Shown piece by piece: positions 1 to 5,166 of a DNA stretch of 5,166 nt. The DNA comes from a bacterium. GTDB lineage: Bacteria > Lindowbacteria > 2-12-FULL-62-27. Each line of letters opens with the position of its first letter. The first letter of the stretch is position 1. The stretch is taken from contig JACQOF010000061.1 in NCBI GenBank assembly GCA_016202645.1, forward strand, positions 1 through 5,166, read 5' to 3'. The notes beneath the pieces were generated by a model that saw only the letters and a list, made by a program, of their open reading frames with translations, was not told where the DNA came from and ran no database searches. The translations under genes were made by a program, and so were the position numbers.

Positions 1-2
1 AT

Positions 3-3000
3 ATGACGAACGCCGCGGTGACGGTAATATGGGCCGCGCTGACAGGCGATTCGAGCGGGATCGACAGTTACGTGGTGGAGGTCTCAAAGAGCGCGGCATT
101 CACGTCGACGATCTCGGCCGATACAGTTGACGGCGCGGTGACCTCACAGCTCCTCAGCGGTCTTTATAACGACACCTACTACTGGCGCGTGCGCGCTATC
201 GATGGCGCGGGCAATACCGGCGCGAACTCGGCGGCGCGCGGATTTTTGCTGGACACGGCCGCGGGTCAGGTGACGCTGTCGGCTCCGGCGGACGGCGCCC
301 AGCAGACAAGCGCAAGCGTCTCACTGAATTGGTCGTCGCTGACGGACAGCGCGGGTATCGATTCGTACGTCGTGGAGGTTTCCAAGAGCTCGTCGTTCAC
401 GTCGACCGTGTTTGCGGACACGATCGACGGGGCGTTGACGTCGGATACATTCTCCGCGACGACCGAGGATTCTCATTACTGGCGCGTGAGAGCCATCGAC
501 AACGTCGGCAACACGGGCGCAAACTCGGCCGTCCGGGGCTTTTTGGTCGACTCCGGCGTCGGACAGGTGACATTGTCGAGTCCCGCGAACGGCAATCAGA
601 CGACAGCCGCGGCCGTGGCGCTGACCTGGCTGGCGTTGACGGACAGCGCGGGGATAGATTCATACGCGGTCGAGGTTTCACGCACAAGCGCGTTTACCTC
701 GATTGCCCTGGCCGACACGGTGGACGGCGCTCTGACGACGGACACATTCACGGCGACAGATAACGACAGTTTTTATTGGCGCGTGCGCGCGATCGACAAC
801 CTCGGCAGCAATGGCGCGAACTCGGCGGTCCGCGGGTTTGTGGTCGACACGCAAGCGGGCCAGCCGGCGCTGTCTGCTCCCGCGGACGGCGCGCGGAAAT
901 CCACCGCGAGCGTGGCGCTGACGTGGGCGGCGGTGTCGGACAGCGTGGGAGTCGACTCGTACGTCGTGGAGGTTTCAAAGAGCTCTTCATTCACATCGAC
1001 GGTCGTTGTCGACACGGTGGACGGCTCTGTGACGTCGGACACGCCGGCCGGCCTGTACAACGACACCTACTACTGGCGCGTGCGGGCGATCGACCATATA
1101 GGCAACACGGGCGCAAACTCGGCCGTCCGCGGGTTCCTCGTGGACACGGAAGCCGGGCAAGTCGTGCTGTCGAGCCCCGCGGACGGGAACCAGACGACTT
1201 CAGCGAGCGTGACGCTGATCTGGTCGGCGCTGTCGGACAGCGTCGGGATTGATTCCTACGTTGTCGAGGTTTCGCTGACGAGCGGGTTTGGGTCTATCGT
1301 CTACACAAACACGCTCGACGCCGCAGCGACCTCCGACAACTTCGCGTCGACGGGCAACGACACATACTACTGGCGCGTGCGTGCGATTGACAATCTTTCC
1401 AACGTCGGCGCGAATTCCGCCGCGCGCGGATTCGTGATCGACACGTTCACAGCCCAGGTGACGTTGATCTCTCCGGCGGACGGGCACGAAACGAATGTGG
1501 TGTCGGTCGCGGTGCAGTGGGCGGCGGTCAGCGACAGCGTCGGGATCGACAGCTACGCGATTGAAGTATCGAAATCGGGCACGTTCACGGGCACGTTTAC
1601 GTTCACGGACACCTTGGACGGCCTGTTCACGAGCGACACGGTCACGGGATTGTACAATGACACCTACTTCTGGCGCGTCCGAGCCATCGACAATCTTGGA
1701 AACGGCGGAATCTACTCGGCCGTGCGGGGATTCATTGTTGATACGGTTGCCGGCAAAGTTACTCTCACGAGTCCGGCAAGCGGCACGCTGACGGCTGATA
1801 CGACGCCAACCGTAACGTGGATTGCGGTTGCCGACAGCGTCGGTATTGACAGCTATATCATCGAATTCGCCATCAGCCCGACGTTCGCGACAACGGACGT
1901 TGTCGACACCGTCGACGGCGCCAATACCACCGACACGATTCTGCCGGGCCTCAACGCGGACACCTACTACTGGCGCGTGAAGGCGGTTGACGACCTCGGA
2001 AATGTCGGCGCCTATTCGGATTCGTTCACGCTCAAAATAGACACGAATGCCGTAACCGTCACGCTCCTTACTCCTCCGGACGGGCACGAGACCACCGCCG
2101 TCTCGGTGAAATTCGACTGGTCGGGCCTCAACGCCGACACTTACACGTGGCAGCTGGCAAAGACATCGGCCTTCTCGACGCTGGTGGACAGCGTCTCCGA
2201 CACGACGGCGCTCCTTGTCGTACGGACCCTTCCCCACCCCGACACGTACTTCTGGCGCGTGATCGGCCGAAACAGCCTCGGCGCAACGGACACCTCGGCC
2301 GGACGCGGGATTCTCCTCGACACCGGGGTGGACCAAGTTGCAGCCGCGTCGCCAGTGGATGGCCATGAGACCACGAATGTCTCCGTCGTCGTGTCCTGGT
2401 CGGCCGTATCGGACAGCGTCGGCATCGACAGCTACGCGATTGAAGTATCGAAGTCGGGCACGTTCACGGGCACGTTTACGTTCACGGACACCGTGGACGG
2501 CCTGTTCACGAGCGACACCCTCACGGGCCTCGACAACGACACCTATTTCTGGCGCGTGCGCGCGATTGACGATCTCGGCAACGTTGGCGCGAACTCGACG
2601 GCGCGTGGATTCGTCGTCGATACTGTAGTGTCAACCGTGACGCTATCGAGTCCGTCGGACGGGTCGGCCACGATAGATTCGACGCCCACGCTTGTCTGGA
2701 TCGCCGTGTTCGACAGCGTCGGGATCGACTCCTACGCGGTGGAGGTGTCCACAAGCGCCGGATTCGCGTCGATCGTCTTTGCCGATACTGTCGACGGCGC
2801 CGTTACCAGCGCCACGGTCACGCCCGAACTGGCGTCGGACACACACTACTGGCGCGTCCGGGCTATTGACGACCTCGGCAACGTCGGTCCCAATTCGTCC
2901 TCATTTGCGCTCAAAATAGATTCGGCCGCGGCGCTCACTCTGACCGCGCCCAACGGCGGCGAAGTCTGGCTGGTCGGCGATACGCAGACGATCACGTGGA

Positions 3001-5024
3001 CGTGGGCCGGCGTGATAACCAATGTCAACCTCGAATTTTCGAGCGACACAGGCGCGACGTTCCCCAACGTGATCACGGCGTCGGTTTCGAACACTGGAAG
3101 TTACGCATGGCTGATCCCGGGAACGGTTGGAAAGGCCGTGCGCGTCAGGGTATCGAACGCGGCCGACACTGCCGTATCCGATTCCTCCAACGCGAATTTC
3201 ACCGTCGATCCGAAACTCGCGCCGCCGCCGGACACCATCGTCATCGACAGCGGCAACCACCAGCTCGGCGTTGCGGGCGCCGCGCTCTCGTCGCCCCTGC
3301 GCGTCCGCGTGGTGGACACGGGCGGGAGCGCAGGCGTCAGCGGGGCGCGCGTGACGTTCACAATAGTTCAGGGATCGGGGGCGCACCTGACGTCGGGCGC
3401 GGGACCGACCACGGAGACGACTTTTACGGACGGGTCCGGCTACGCGAGCGCGACGTTGTACCTCGGCACGGACGCCGGCGTGTACCGCGTCCAGGCGAGC
3501 AACGACAGCGTGGCGGGCAAATCGGTGATGTTCCTGGCGTACGCGGACGGCCGGGACGTGCCCGCGGGCGGGAACACGCTCGGTCTTGGCTGGCGCATGG
3601 TGGGGCCGAACAAAGCCGTCCCGCCGGGATGGAATTTGAAGAGCGCCACGGCCGACGGCGGTCTGCCCGGCGCCGTCGATATATTCGAGTACAACAACGC
3701 GACGAGTGCGTACGTGTCCAACACCGCCACGGCGGTGCGCGGCCGTGCCTACTGGATCAAGGACGCAACCGGCGGCCGGGTCTTTGTGCCGACCTTGGGC
3801 GCCGCCACAGCCGAGACGATCAGCGTCAGGCTTGTCGTGGGATGGAACCAGATATCCAGCGGACAGTATTTTTACATAAGCTGGGATTCCGGCGTCGCCT
3901 TTGACATGTCGAACGTCAACGACACTCCTCTGCCGCAGAGCCAGCGCCTGACGCCCTACAAAGCTGGAACCGACACTGTGATTCAGAACAAAGTTTACTG
4001 GTACACGGGAGCCAACTACATCTACGGCCCGACCGTCGAAACGACGAGCCTCACATCCATGCAGCTCAAACCAATGGTGGGATTCTGGCTGTATGCGGAG
4101 CAGGCCTGCACGATGTTCATTTATCCGAACCCGGCAAGCCCGGAAACTTATGCGTCCGAAATTCTGACTCTGGCCCCCGCGTACGGCCGCGCGGCGGCGG
4201 CGGATTATCCGAAACTTTCGGCGGGCTATCAACAATCGGGGACAGCCGATGCCGACTGGGGAATCCAACTTGTCGGCAGCGCCGGCGGCGTGACCGACTG
4301 GCAGAATTATGTGGGGGTCAAACCGAGCGCGGAATTGCAGCGGGCGCACAACGCCATGGAGGCGCCGGGCCTCGCATCCGGATATTTGACGGTGGCAGTT
4401 CGTGAATCGGGTTCTGGTTTAAATCCGAAATCCGAAATCCGAAATCCCAAATCCCAGACCTGGATGGCCGCCAGTTACAGATCCCCGAGCCCGACAGGAT
4501 TGGCCTGGGAAGTTATCGTAGCAACGGATATCGGCGGGGCAACGATACTCACTTGGGACAACGTCGAAAGCATTCCCTCGCAGTACGAGGCATATCTCCT
4601 GGGCGGGCCCGCCGGACCCGTGAATTTGCGGAAATCGTCGTCTCTGGTTTTCCCCTTTTCACCTTCCACTTTTCACTTTCCATTGACCTTGGCCGTCGGC
4701 TTGCCTGAGTTCGTTTCGCCATTTCTCTCGGCCCCCTTATCCAAAGATCTGACATTCGTCTATCCCAACCCGGGCCCGGACGCGGCCGGGATCATGACCT
4801 TCACGTACAATCTGGGCGCCGCGGCAGACGTGTCCATCCGCATTTATGATGTAGGAGGGAAACTGGTGAAGGAACTCAAGGGGACCGGCGCGGCCGGCGG
4901 GAACAACACCACCACCTGGGACACCACCAACAAGAACGGTCAGAAAGTCGGATCCGGGGTCTACATCTACGTCCTCGAAGGCGGCGGGAACAAACTCATC
5001 GACAAGCTGGCGATCGTCCGCTGA
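3..5024 (+). CDS. Giant Fn3-like repeat surface/secreted protein with FlgD-like C-terminal sorting-type domain (5' partial)
   Basis: The 1673 visible residues form a modular extracellular protein, probably exported and held at or released from the cell surface; no catalytic motif is seen. Order of modules: ten Fn3/Ig-like repeats (residues 1-977), an NGGEVW module (978-1076), an invasin-like Ig module (1077-1183), a two-unit GW region (1184-1387), a pre-sorting beta domain (1388-1581) and a FlgD-like C-terminal domain (1582-1673) ending LAIVR before TGA. The ATG at position 3 is not a credible start: it falls inside the first repeat, whose TNAAVTVIW aligns with TNVVSVAVQW of repeat 6, so the opening strand and at least the true N-terminus lie upstream. 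Hence no signal peptide, RBS or promoter can be judged. Rich in Asp, Ser, Thr and Val; the only cysteine I find is C1369. Known for the family: such C-terminal domains direct type IX-like export or anchoring in FCB bacteria. Inferred: adhesin or surface-layer role; ligand unknown. Confidence 0.95.
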   Translation: MTNAAVTVIWAALTGDSSGIDSYVVEVSKSAAFTSTISADTVDGAVTSQLLSGLYNDTYYWRVRAIDGAGNTGANSAARGFLLDTAAGQVTLSAPADGAQQTSASVSLNWSSLTDSAGIDSYVVEVSKSSSFTSTVFADTIDGALTSDTFSATTEDSHYWRVRAIDNVGNTGANSAVRGFLVDSGVGQVTLSSPANGNQTTAAAVALTWLALTDSAGIDSYAVEVSRTSAFTSIALADTVDGALTTDTFTATDNDSFYWRVRAIDNLGSNGANSAVRGFVVDTQAGQPALSAPADGARKSTASVALTWAAVSDSVGVDSYVVEVSKSSSFTSTVVVDTVDGSVTSDTPAGLYNDTYYWRVRAIDHIGNTGANSAVRGFLVDTEAGQVVLSSPADGNQTTSASVTLIWSALSDSVGIDSYVVEVSLTSGFGSIVYTNTLDAAATSDNFASTGNDTYYWRVRAIDNLSNVGANSAARGFVIDTFTAQVTLISPADGHETNVVSVAVQWAAVSDSVGIDSYAIEVSKSGTFTGTFTFTDTLDGLFTSDTVTGLYNDTYFWRVRAIDNLGNGGIYSAVRGFIVDTVAGKVTLTSPASGTLTADTTPTVTWIAVADSVGIDSYIIEFAISPTFATTDVVDTVDGANTTDTILPGLNADTYYWRVKAVDDLGNVGAYSDSFTLKIDTNAVTVTLLTPPDGHETTAVSVKFDWSGLNADTYTWQLAKTSAFSTLVDSVSDTTALLVVRTLPHPDTYFWRVIGRNSLGATDTSAGRGILLDTGVDQVAAASPVDGHETTNVSVVVSWSAVSDSVGIDSYAIEVSKSGTFTGTFTFTDTVDGLFTSDTLTGLDNDTYFWRVRAIDDLGNVGANSTARGFVVDTVVSTVTLSSPSDGSATIDSTPTLVWIAVFDSVGIDSYAVEVSTSAGFASIVFADTVDGAVTSATVTPELASDTHYWRVRAIDDLGNVGPNSSSFALKIDSAAALTLTAPNGGEVWLVGDTQTITWTWAGVITNVNLEFSSDTGATFPNVITASVSNTGSYAWLIPGTVGKAVRVRVSNAADTAVSDSSNANFTVDPKLAPPPDTIVIDSGNHQLGVAGAALSSPLRVRVVDTGGSAGVSGARVTFTIVQGSGAHLTSGAGPTTETTFTDGSGYASATLYLGTDAGVYRVQASNDSVAGKSVMFLAYADGRDVPAGGNTLGLGWRMVGPNKAVPPGWNLKSATADGGLPGAVDIFEYNNATSAYVSNTATAVRGRAYWIKDATGGRVFVPTLGAATAETISVRLVVGWNQISSGQYFYISWDSGVAFDMSNVNDTPLPQSQRLTPYKAGTDTVIQNKVYWYTGANYIYGPTVETTSLTSMQLKPMVGFWLYAEQACTMFIYPNPASPETYASEILTLAPAYGRAAAADYPKLSAGYQQSGTADADWGIQLVGSAGGVTDWQNYVGVKPSAELQRAHNAMEAPGLASGYLTVAVRESGSGLNPKSEIRNPKSQTWMAASYRSPSPTGLAWEVIVATDIGGATILTWDNVESIPSQYEAYLLGGPAGPVNLRKSSSLVFPFSPSTFHFPLTLAVGLPEFVSPFLSAPLSKDLTFVYPNPGPDAAGIMTFTYNLGAAADVSIRIYDVGGKLVKELKGTGAAGGNNTTTWDTTNKNGQKVGSGVYIYVLEGGGNKLIDKLAIVR
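1533..1639 (+). repeat. Near-identical segment, copy in Fn3 repeat 6
   Basis: This 107-bp stretch matches 2412-2518 (offset 879 bp) with three mismatches by my reading: ggg/ggc, aaa/aag and ttg/gtg codons, only the last changing the protein (Leu/Val). It encodes the DSVGIDSYAIEVSKSGTF region and a one-residue-longer loop, TFTGTFTFTDT, found only in repeats 6 and 9. Within it acgttcacgg occurs twice, at 1581 and 1599, which may mark the small duplication that lengthened the loop. Confidence 0.9.
2412..2518 (+). repeat. Near-identical segment, copy in Fn3 repeat 9
   Basis: Partner of 1533-1639. All other repeat pairs in the array differ at many synonymous sites, so this level of identity over 107 bp is exceptional here. 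It indicates recent segmental duplication or gene conversion between repeats 6 and 9, across the intervening repeats 7 and 8. Confidence 0.9.
2934..3230 (+). other. NGGE-type beta-sandwich module within the large CDS
   Basis: Residues 978-1076. Opens LTAPNGGEVWLVGDTQTI with TWTW following, then a strand NVNLEFSSDTGATF and a closing RVRVSNAADTAVSDSSNANF. The P-N-G-G-E-x-W-x-x-G-x-x-x-x-I-x-W signature is common in bacterial secreted proteins and resembles the Ser/Thr-rich Kre9/KNH-type domain family. It follows the Fn3 array directly, and a short Pro-rich linker (LAPPP) separates it from the next module. Function is probably structural. Confidence 0.7.
3231..3551 (+). other. Invasin/Big-1-like Ig module within the large CDS
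   Basis: Residues 1077-1183. The visible order is GNHQLGVAGAALSSPLRVRV, then a V-x-G-A-R-V-T-F strand with VQGSGAHL, then TFTDGSGYASATLYLGTDAG, YRVQASN and VMFLAYADG. The pattern 'P-L-x-V-x-V-x-D ... G-V-x-F-x-V-x-x-G ... T-D-x-x-G-x-A-x-x-x-x-x-G ... Y-x-V-x-A' is that of bacterial Ig-like group 1 domains found in intimin and invasin stalks. In this position it acts most likely as a rigid spacer between the repeat array and the C-terminal part. Confidence 0.65.
3552..4163 (+). other. Two-unit GW/aromatic region of unrecognised fold within the large CDS
   Basis: Residues 1184-1387. Two similar units can be seen. Unit 1 runs from GLGWRMVGPNK (W1197) through FEYNNATSAYV to GRAYWIKDATGGRVFVP (W1251). 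Unit 2 runs from VVGWNQISSGQYF (W1281) through VYWYTGANYIYGPT to MVGFWLYAEQACTMFIYP (W1362). Each has the plan: hydrophobic-GW start, mid-domain Tyr-rich strand, then a G-x-x-Y/F-W strand and a closing V/M-F-V/I-x-P. I know this plan only as a recurrent, poorly named module in large secreted proteins that also carry FlgD-like C-termini. It contains C1369, the only cysteine seen in the protein. Confidence 0.55.
4421..4455 (+). repeat. Heptanucleotide tandem tract 1: five units of aaatccg/aaatccc
   Basis: Three perfect aaatccg units (4421, 4428, 4435) are followed by two aaatccc units (4442, 4449), 35 bp in all. The tract lies in frame inside the large gene and is translated as NPKSEIRNPKS. A 7-bp unit passes through all three frames; this unit has no stop codon in any frame on either strand, so it can sit in coding DNA without ending translation. 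Short heptameric tandem repeats dispersed through genomes are known, for example the STRR families of cyanobacteria; whether this is such a family here is inference. Confidence 0.9.
4649..4683 (+). repeat. Heptanucleotide tandem tract 2: five degenerate units of ttttcac type
   Basis: The units read tttcccc, ttttcac, cttccac, ttttcac and tttccat, 35 bp in all, a pyrimidine-rich tract within GC-rich coding sequence. It is translated in frame as FPFSPSTFHFPL. The plus-strand unit is stop-free in all frames, whereas the opposite strand of a perfect array (gtgaaaa units) would contain tga. The tract is more degenerate than the tract at 4421-4455 and has a different unit. Confidence 0.75.
4746..5021 (+). 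other. C-terminal FlgD-like / type IX-sorting-like domain of the large CDS
   Basis: Residues 1582-1673. It begins DLTFVYPNPGPDAAG, then MTFTYNLGAAADVSIRIYD with VGGKLVKEL, then NNTTTWDTTNKNGQKVGSG and VYIYVLE, and ends KLIDKLAIVR. The YPNP opening, 'V-x-I-x-I-Y-D-x-x-G-K-L-V-K', 'T-x-W-D-x-x-N-x-x-G-x-x-V-x-S-G-V-Y-I-Y' and the basic-hydrophobic tail are the standard features of FlgD-like Ig domains used as C-terminal sorting signals (type IX secretion in Bacteroidota) and found at the ends of secreted proteins in several related and candidate phyla. The domain looks complete, so the 3' end of the gene is intact. Confidence 0.85.
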
Positions 5025-5038
5025 CGGGTCATGGCGCC

Positions 5039-5166
5039 AGGTCATTCACCCATGGGCCGGGGTGGATTCAGGGACTGACCGGAGCACCAAAGCAACTTGA
5101 TGAACCGCTAATCTTACACACCGAAAATCCAACCACAAAGGAAATCGTAACCGACTACTACCTATC
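5039..5166 (+). pseudogene. Possible RHS-repeat protein fragment, no start, running off the right edge
   Basis: Read in the frame beginning at 5039 (one base back from the frame of the large gene), the sequence gives RSFTHGPGW, IQGLTGAPKQL, DEPLILHTENPT and EIVTDYYL with no stop to the window end. In RHS/YD-repeat proteins a 'Y-x-H-G-P-G-x-D-E-P-L' segment followed by a short variable stretch and a 'Y-Y-x-x-D-x-L-G-S' segment is characteristic of the conserved core; the next residues would lie beyond the edge. HGPG and DEPL are here separated by about twelve extra residues (WIQGLTGAPKQL). No ATG, GTG or TTG start is visible in this frame between the end of the large gene and the match. It could be a remnant, an interrupted gene or chance similarity; the call rests on motif recognition only. 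Confidence 0.4.

Larger units (their letters stand above)
3..2933 (+). repeat. Tandem array of ten Fn3/Ig-like domain repeats (~297-300 bp each)
   Basis: Copies begin at 3 (partial), 270, 567, 864, 1161, 1458, 1758, 2058, 2337 and 2637; lengths are 99 residues for copies 2-5 and 10, 100 for 6, 7 and 9, and 93 for copy 8. The consensus is a Val-Thr-Leu opening with S/A-P-x-D-G, a core Trp, then DSxGIDSYxVEVS, a DTVDG turn, DTYYWRVRAID, NLGNxGANSA and a closing GFxVDT. The W core and YYWRVRA strand are typical of Fn3-like beta sandwiches in bacterial surface proteins. Conserved residues are encoded by varied synonymous codons in most copies, so the array is mostly old and held at protein level. 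Copy 8 lacks the DSxGIDSY loop and is the outlier. Copies 7 and 10 end FxLKID instead of RGFxVD. Likely role: a spacer stalk or multivalent binding surface. Confidence 0.93.
4164..4745 (+). other. Pre-sorting beta domain within the large CDS, interrupted by two heptamer tracts
   Basis: Residues 1388-1581. Recognisable elements are DWGIQLVGSAGG, WQNYVGVKPSA, YLTVAVRE, then MAASYRSP, LAWEVIVATDIGG, ILTWDNVESIPSQYEAYLL and VNLRKSSSLVF. This succession (a 'W-x-x-x-L' strand, 'N-Y-x-G-V-x-P-S-A', 'W-x-x-x-V', 'L-T-W-x-N-x-x-x-x-P-x-x-Y-x-x-Y-L', then a 'N-L-R-x-x-S-S' turn) commonly precedes FlgD-like sorting domains in large secreted proteins. The stretches LNPKSEIRNPKSQ (from 1473) and FPFSPSTFHFPL (1550-1561) do not look like part of this domain; they are translations of 7-bp tandem repeats. 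Both sit where loops between strands would be expected. Confidence 0.6.

Noticed and set aside
3-5. ATG at the very beginning of the window as the gene start
   Set aside because: It lies inside the first Fn3-like repeat, at the position corresponding to Glu/Gln of the other copies; the domain's first strand and any signal peptide are missing, so the gene clearly continues upstream.
1200-2366. Long minus-strand open frame (388 codons) over the repeat array
   Set aside because: Its apparent internal repetition is only the mirror of the Fn3-like repeats on the plus strand; no independent protein family is recognisable.
3-2933. Regular ~300-bp spacing as a CRISPR-like or non-coding satellite array
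   Set aside because: The periodicity is at protein level with synonymous codon variation and an uninterrupted frame, which is what tandem protein domains produce; there are no short identical repeats with unique spacers.
2901-4349. Long minus-strand open frame (482 codons)
   Set aside because: It is antisense to recognisable modules of the large gene, its translation is Arg/Gly/Val-rich without domain features, and long antisense frames are expected in GC-rich coding DNA.
4853-4868. taggaggg followed by GTG, resembling a ribosome binding site and start
   Set aside because: It lies in frame inside the FlgD-like domain and encodes its conserved GGKLV turn; an internal start there would give only the last part of the domain.
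5045-5066. Hairpin ttcaccc / gggtgga with an 8-base loop shortly after the stop, with outer ggtca/tgacc, as an intrinsic terminator
   Set aside because: One pair is a wobble, the outer arms are separated by a 9-base bulge, and no T-run follows; the same bases fit the RHS-like reading frame, so the structure may be incidental.
5031-5078. Short ATG-initiated frame after the stop
   Set aside because: It has only fifteen codons, no ribosome binding site, and no similarity to anything recognised.

Overview
The window is almost entirely one plus-strand gene. It enters from beyond the left edge and stops at 5022-5024. The 1673 residues visible form a very large secreted or surface-type repeat protein, with ten Fn3/Ig-like repeats, two further beta-sandwich modules, a less familiar tryptophan-rich region, and a C-terminal FlgD-like / type IX-sorting-like domain ending in LAIVR. 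The true start, any signal peptide and the promoter lie outside the window.

The DNA is GC-rich and the architecture (tandem Fn3-like repeats, NGGE-type module, YPNP-FlgD-like C-terminus, almost no cysteine) is typical of uncultivated Gram-negative lineages of FCB or Elusimicrobiota/Omnitrophota type. That placement is inference from protein style and not from a marker gene.

Layout: 3-2933, ten repeats of 93-100 residues (the first cut by the edge); 2934-3230, a module opening with NGGEVW; 3231-3551, an invasin/Big-1-like Ig module; 3552-4163, two units each anchored by a GW motif; 4164-4745, a pre-sorting beta domain carrying two 35-bp heptanucleotide tracts that are read through in frame; 4746-5021, the C-terminal sorting-type domain. 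The repeats show higher-order structure: repeats 2-3 resemble 4-5, and 6-7 resemble 9-10. Repeats 6 and 9 share 107 bp with only three mismatches, which points to recent duplication or gene conversion.

After the stop, 142 bases remain. In a different frame from the big gene they read, without a stop and without a visible start codon, as a peptide resembling part of an RHS-repeat protein (FTHGPG ... DEPLILHTENPT ... EIVTDYYL). This may be a gene remnant, the interior of a broken RHS gene, or an assembly join. No RNA gene, CRISPR array, insertion sequence or convincing terminator was seen. I found no strong case for a new multi-gene system. The best leads are the paired heptamer tracts inside a conserved domain, the RHS-like fragment abutting the gene, and the recombining repeat array.
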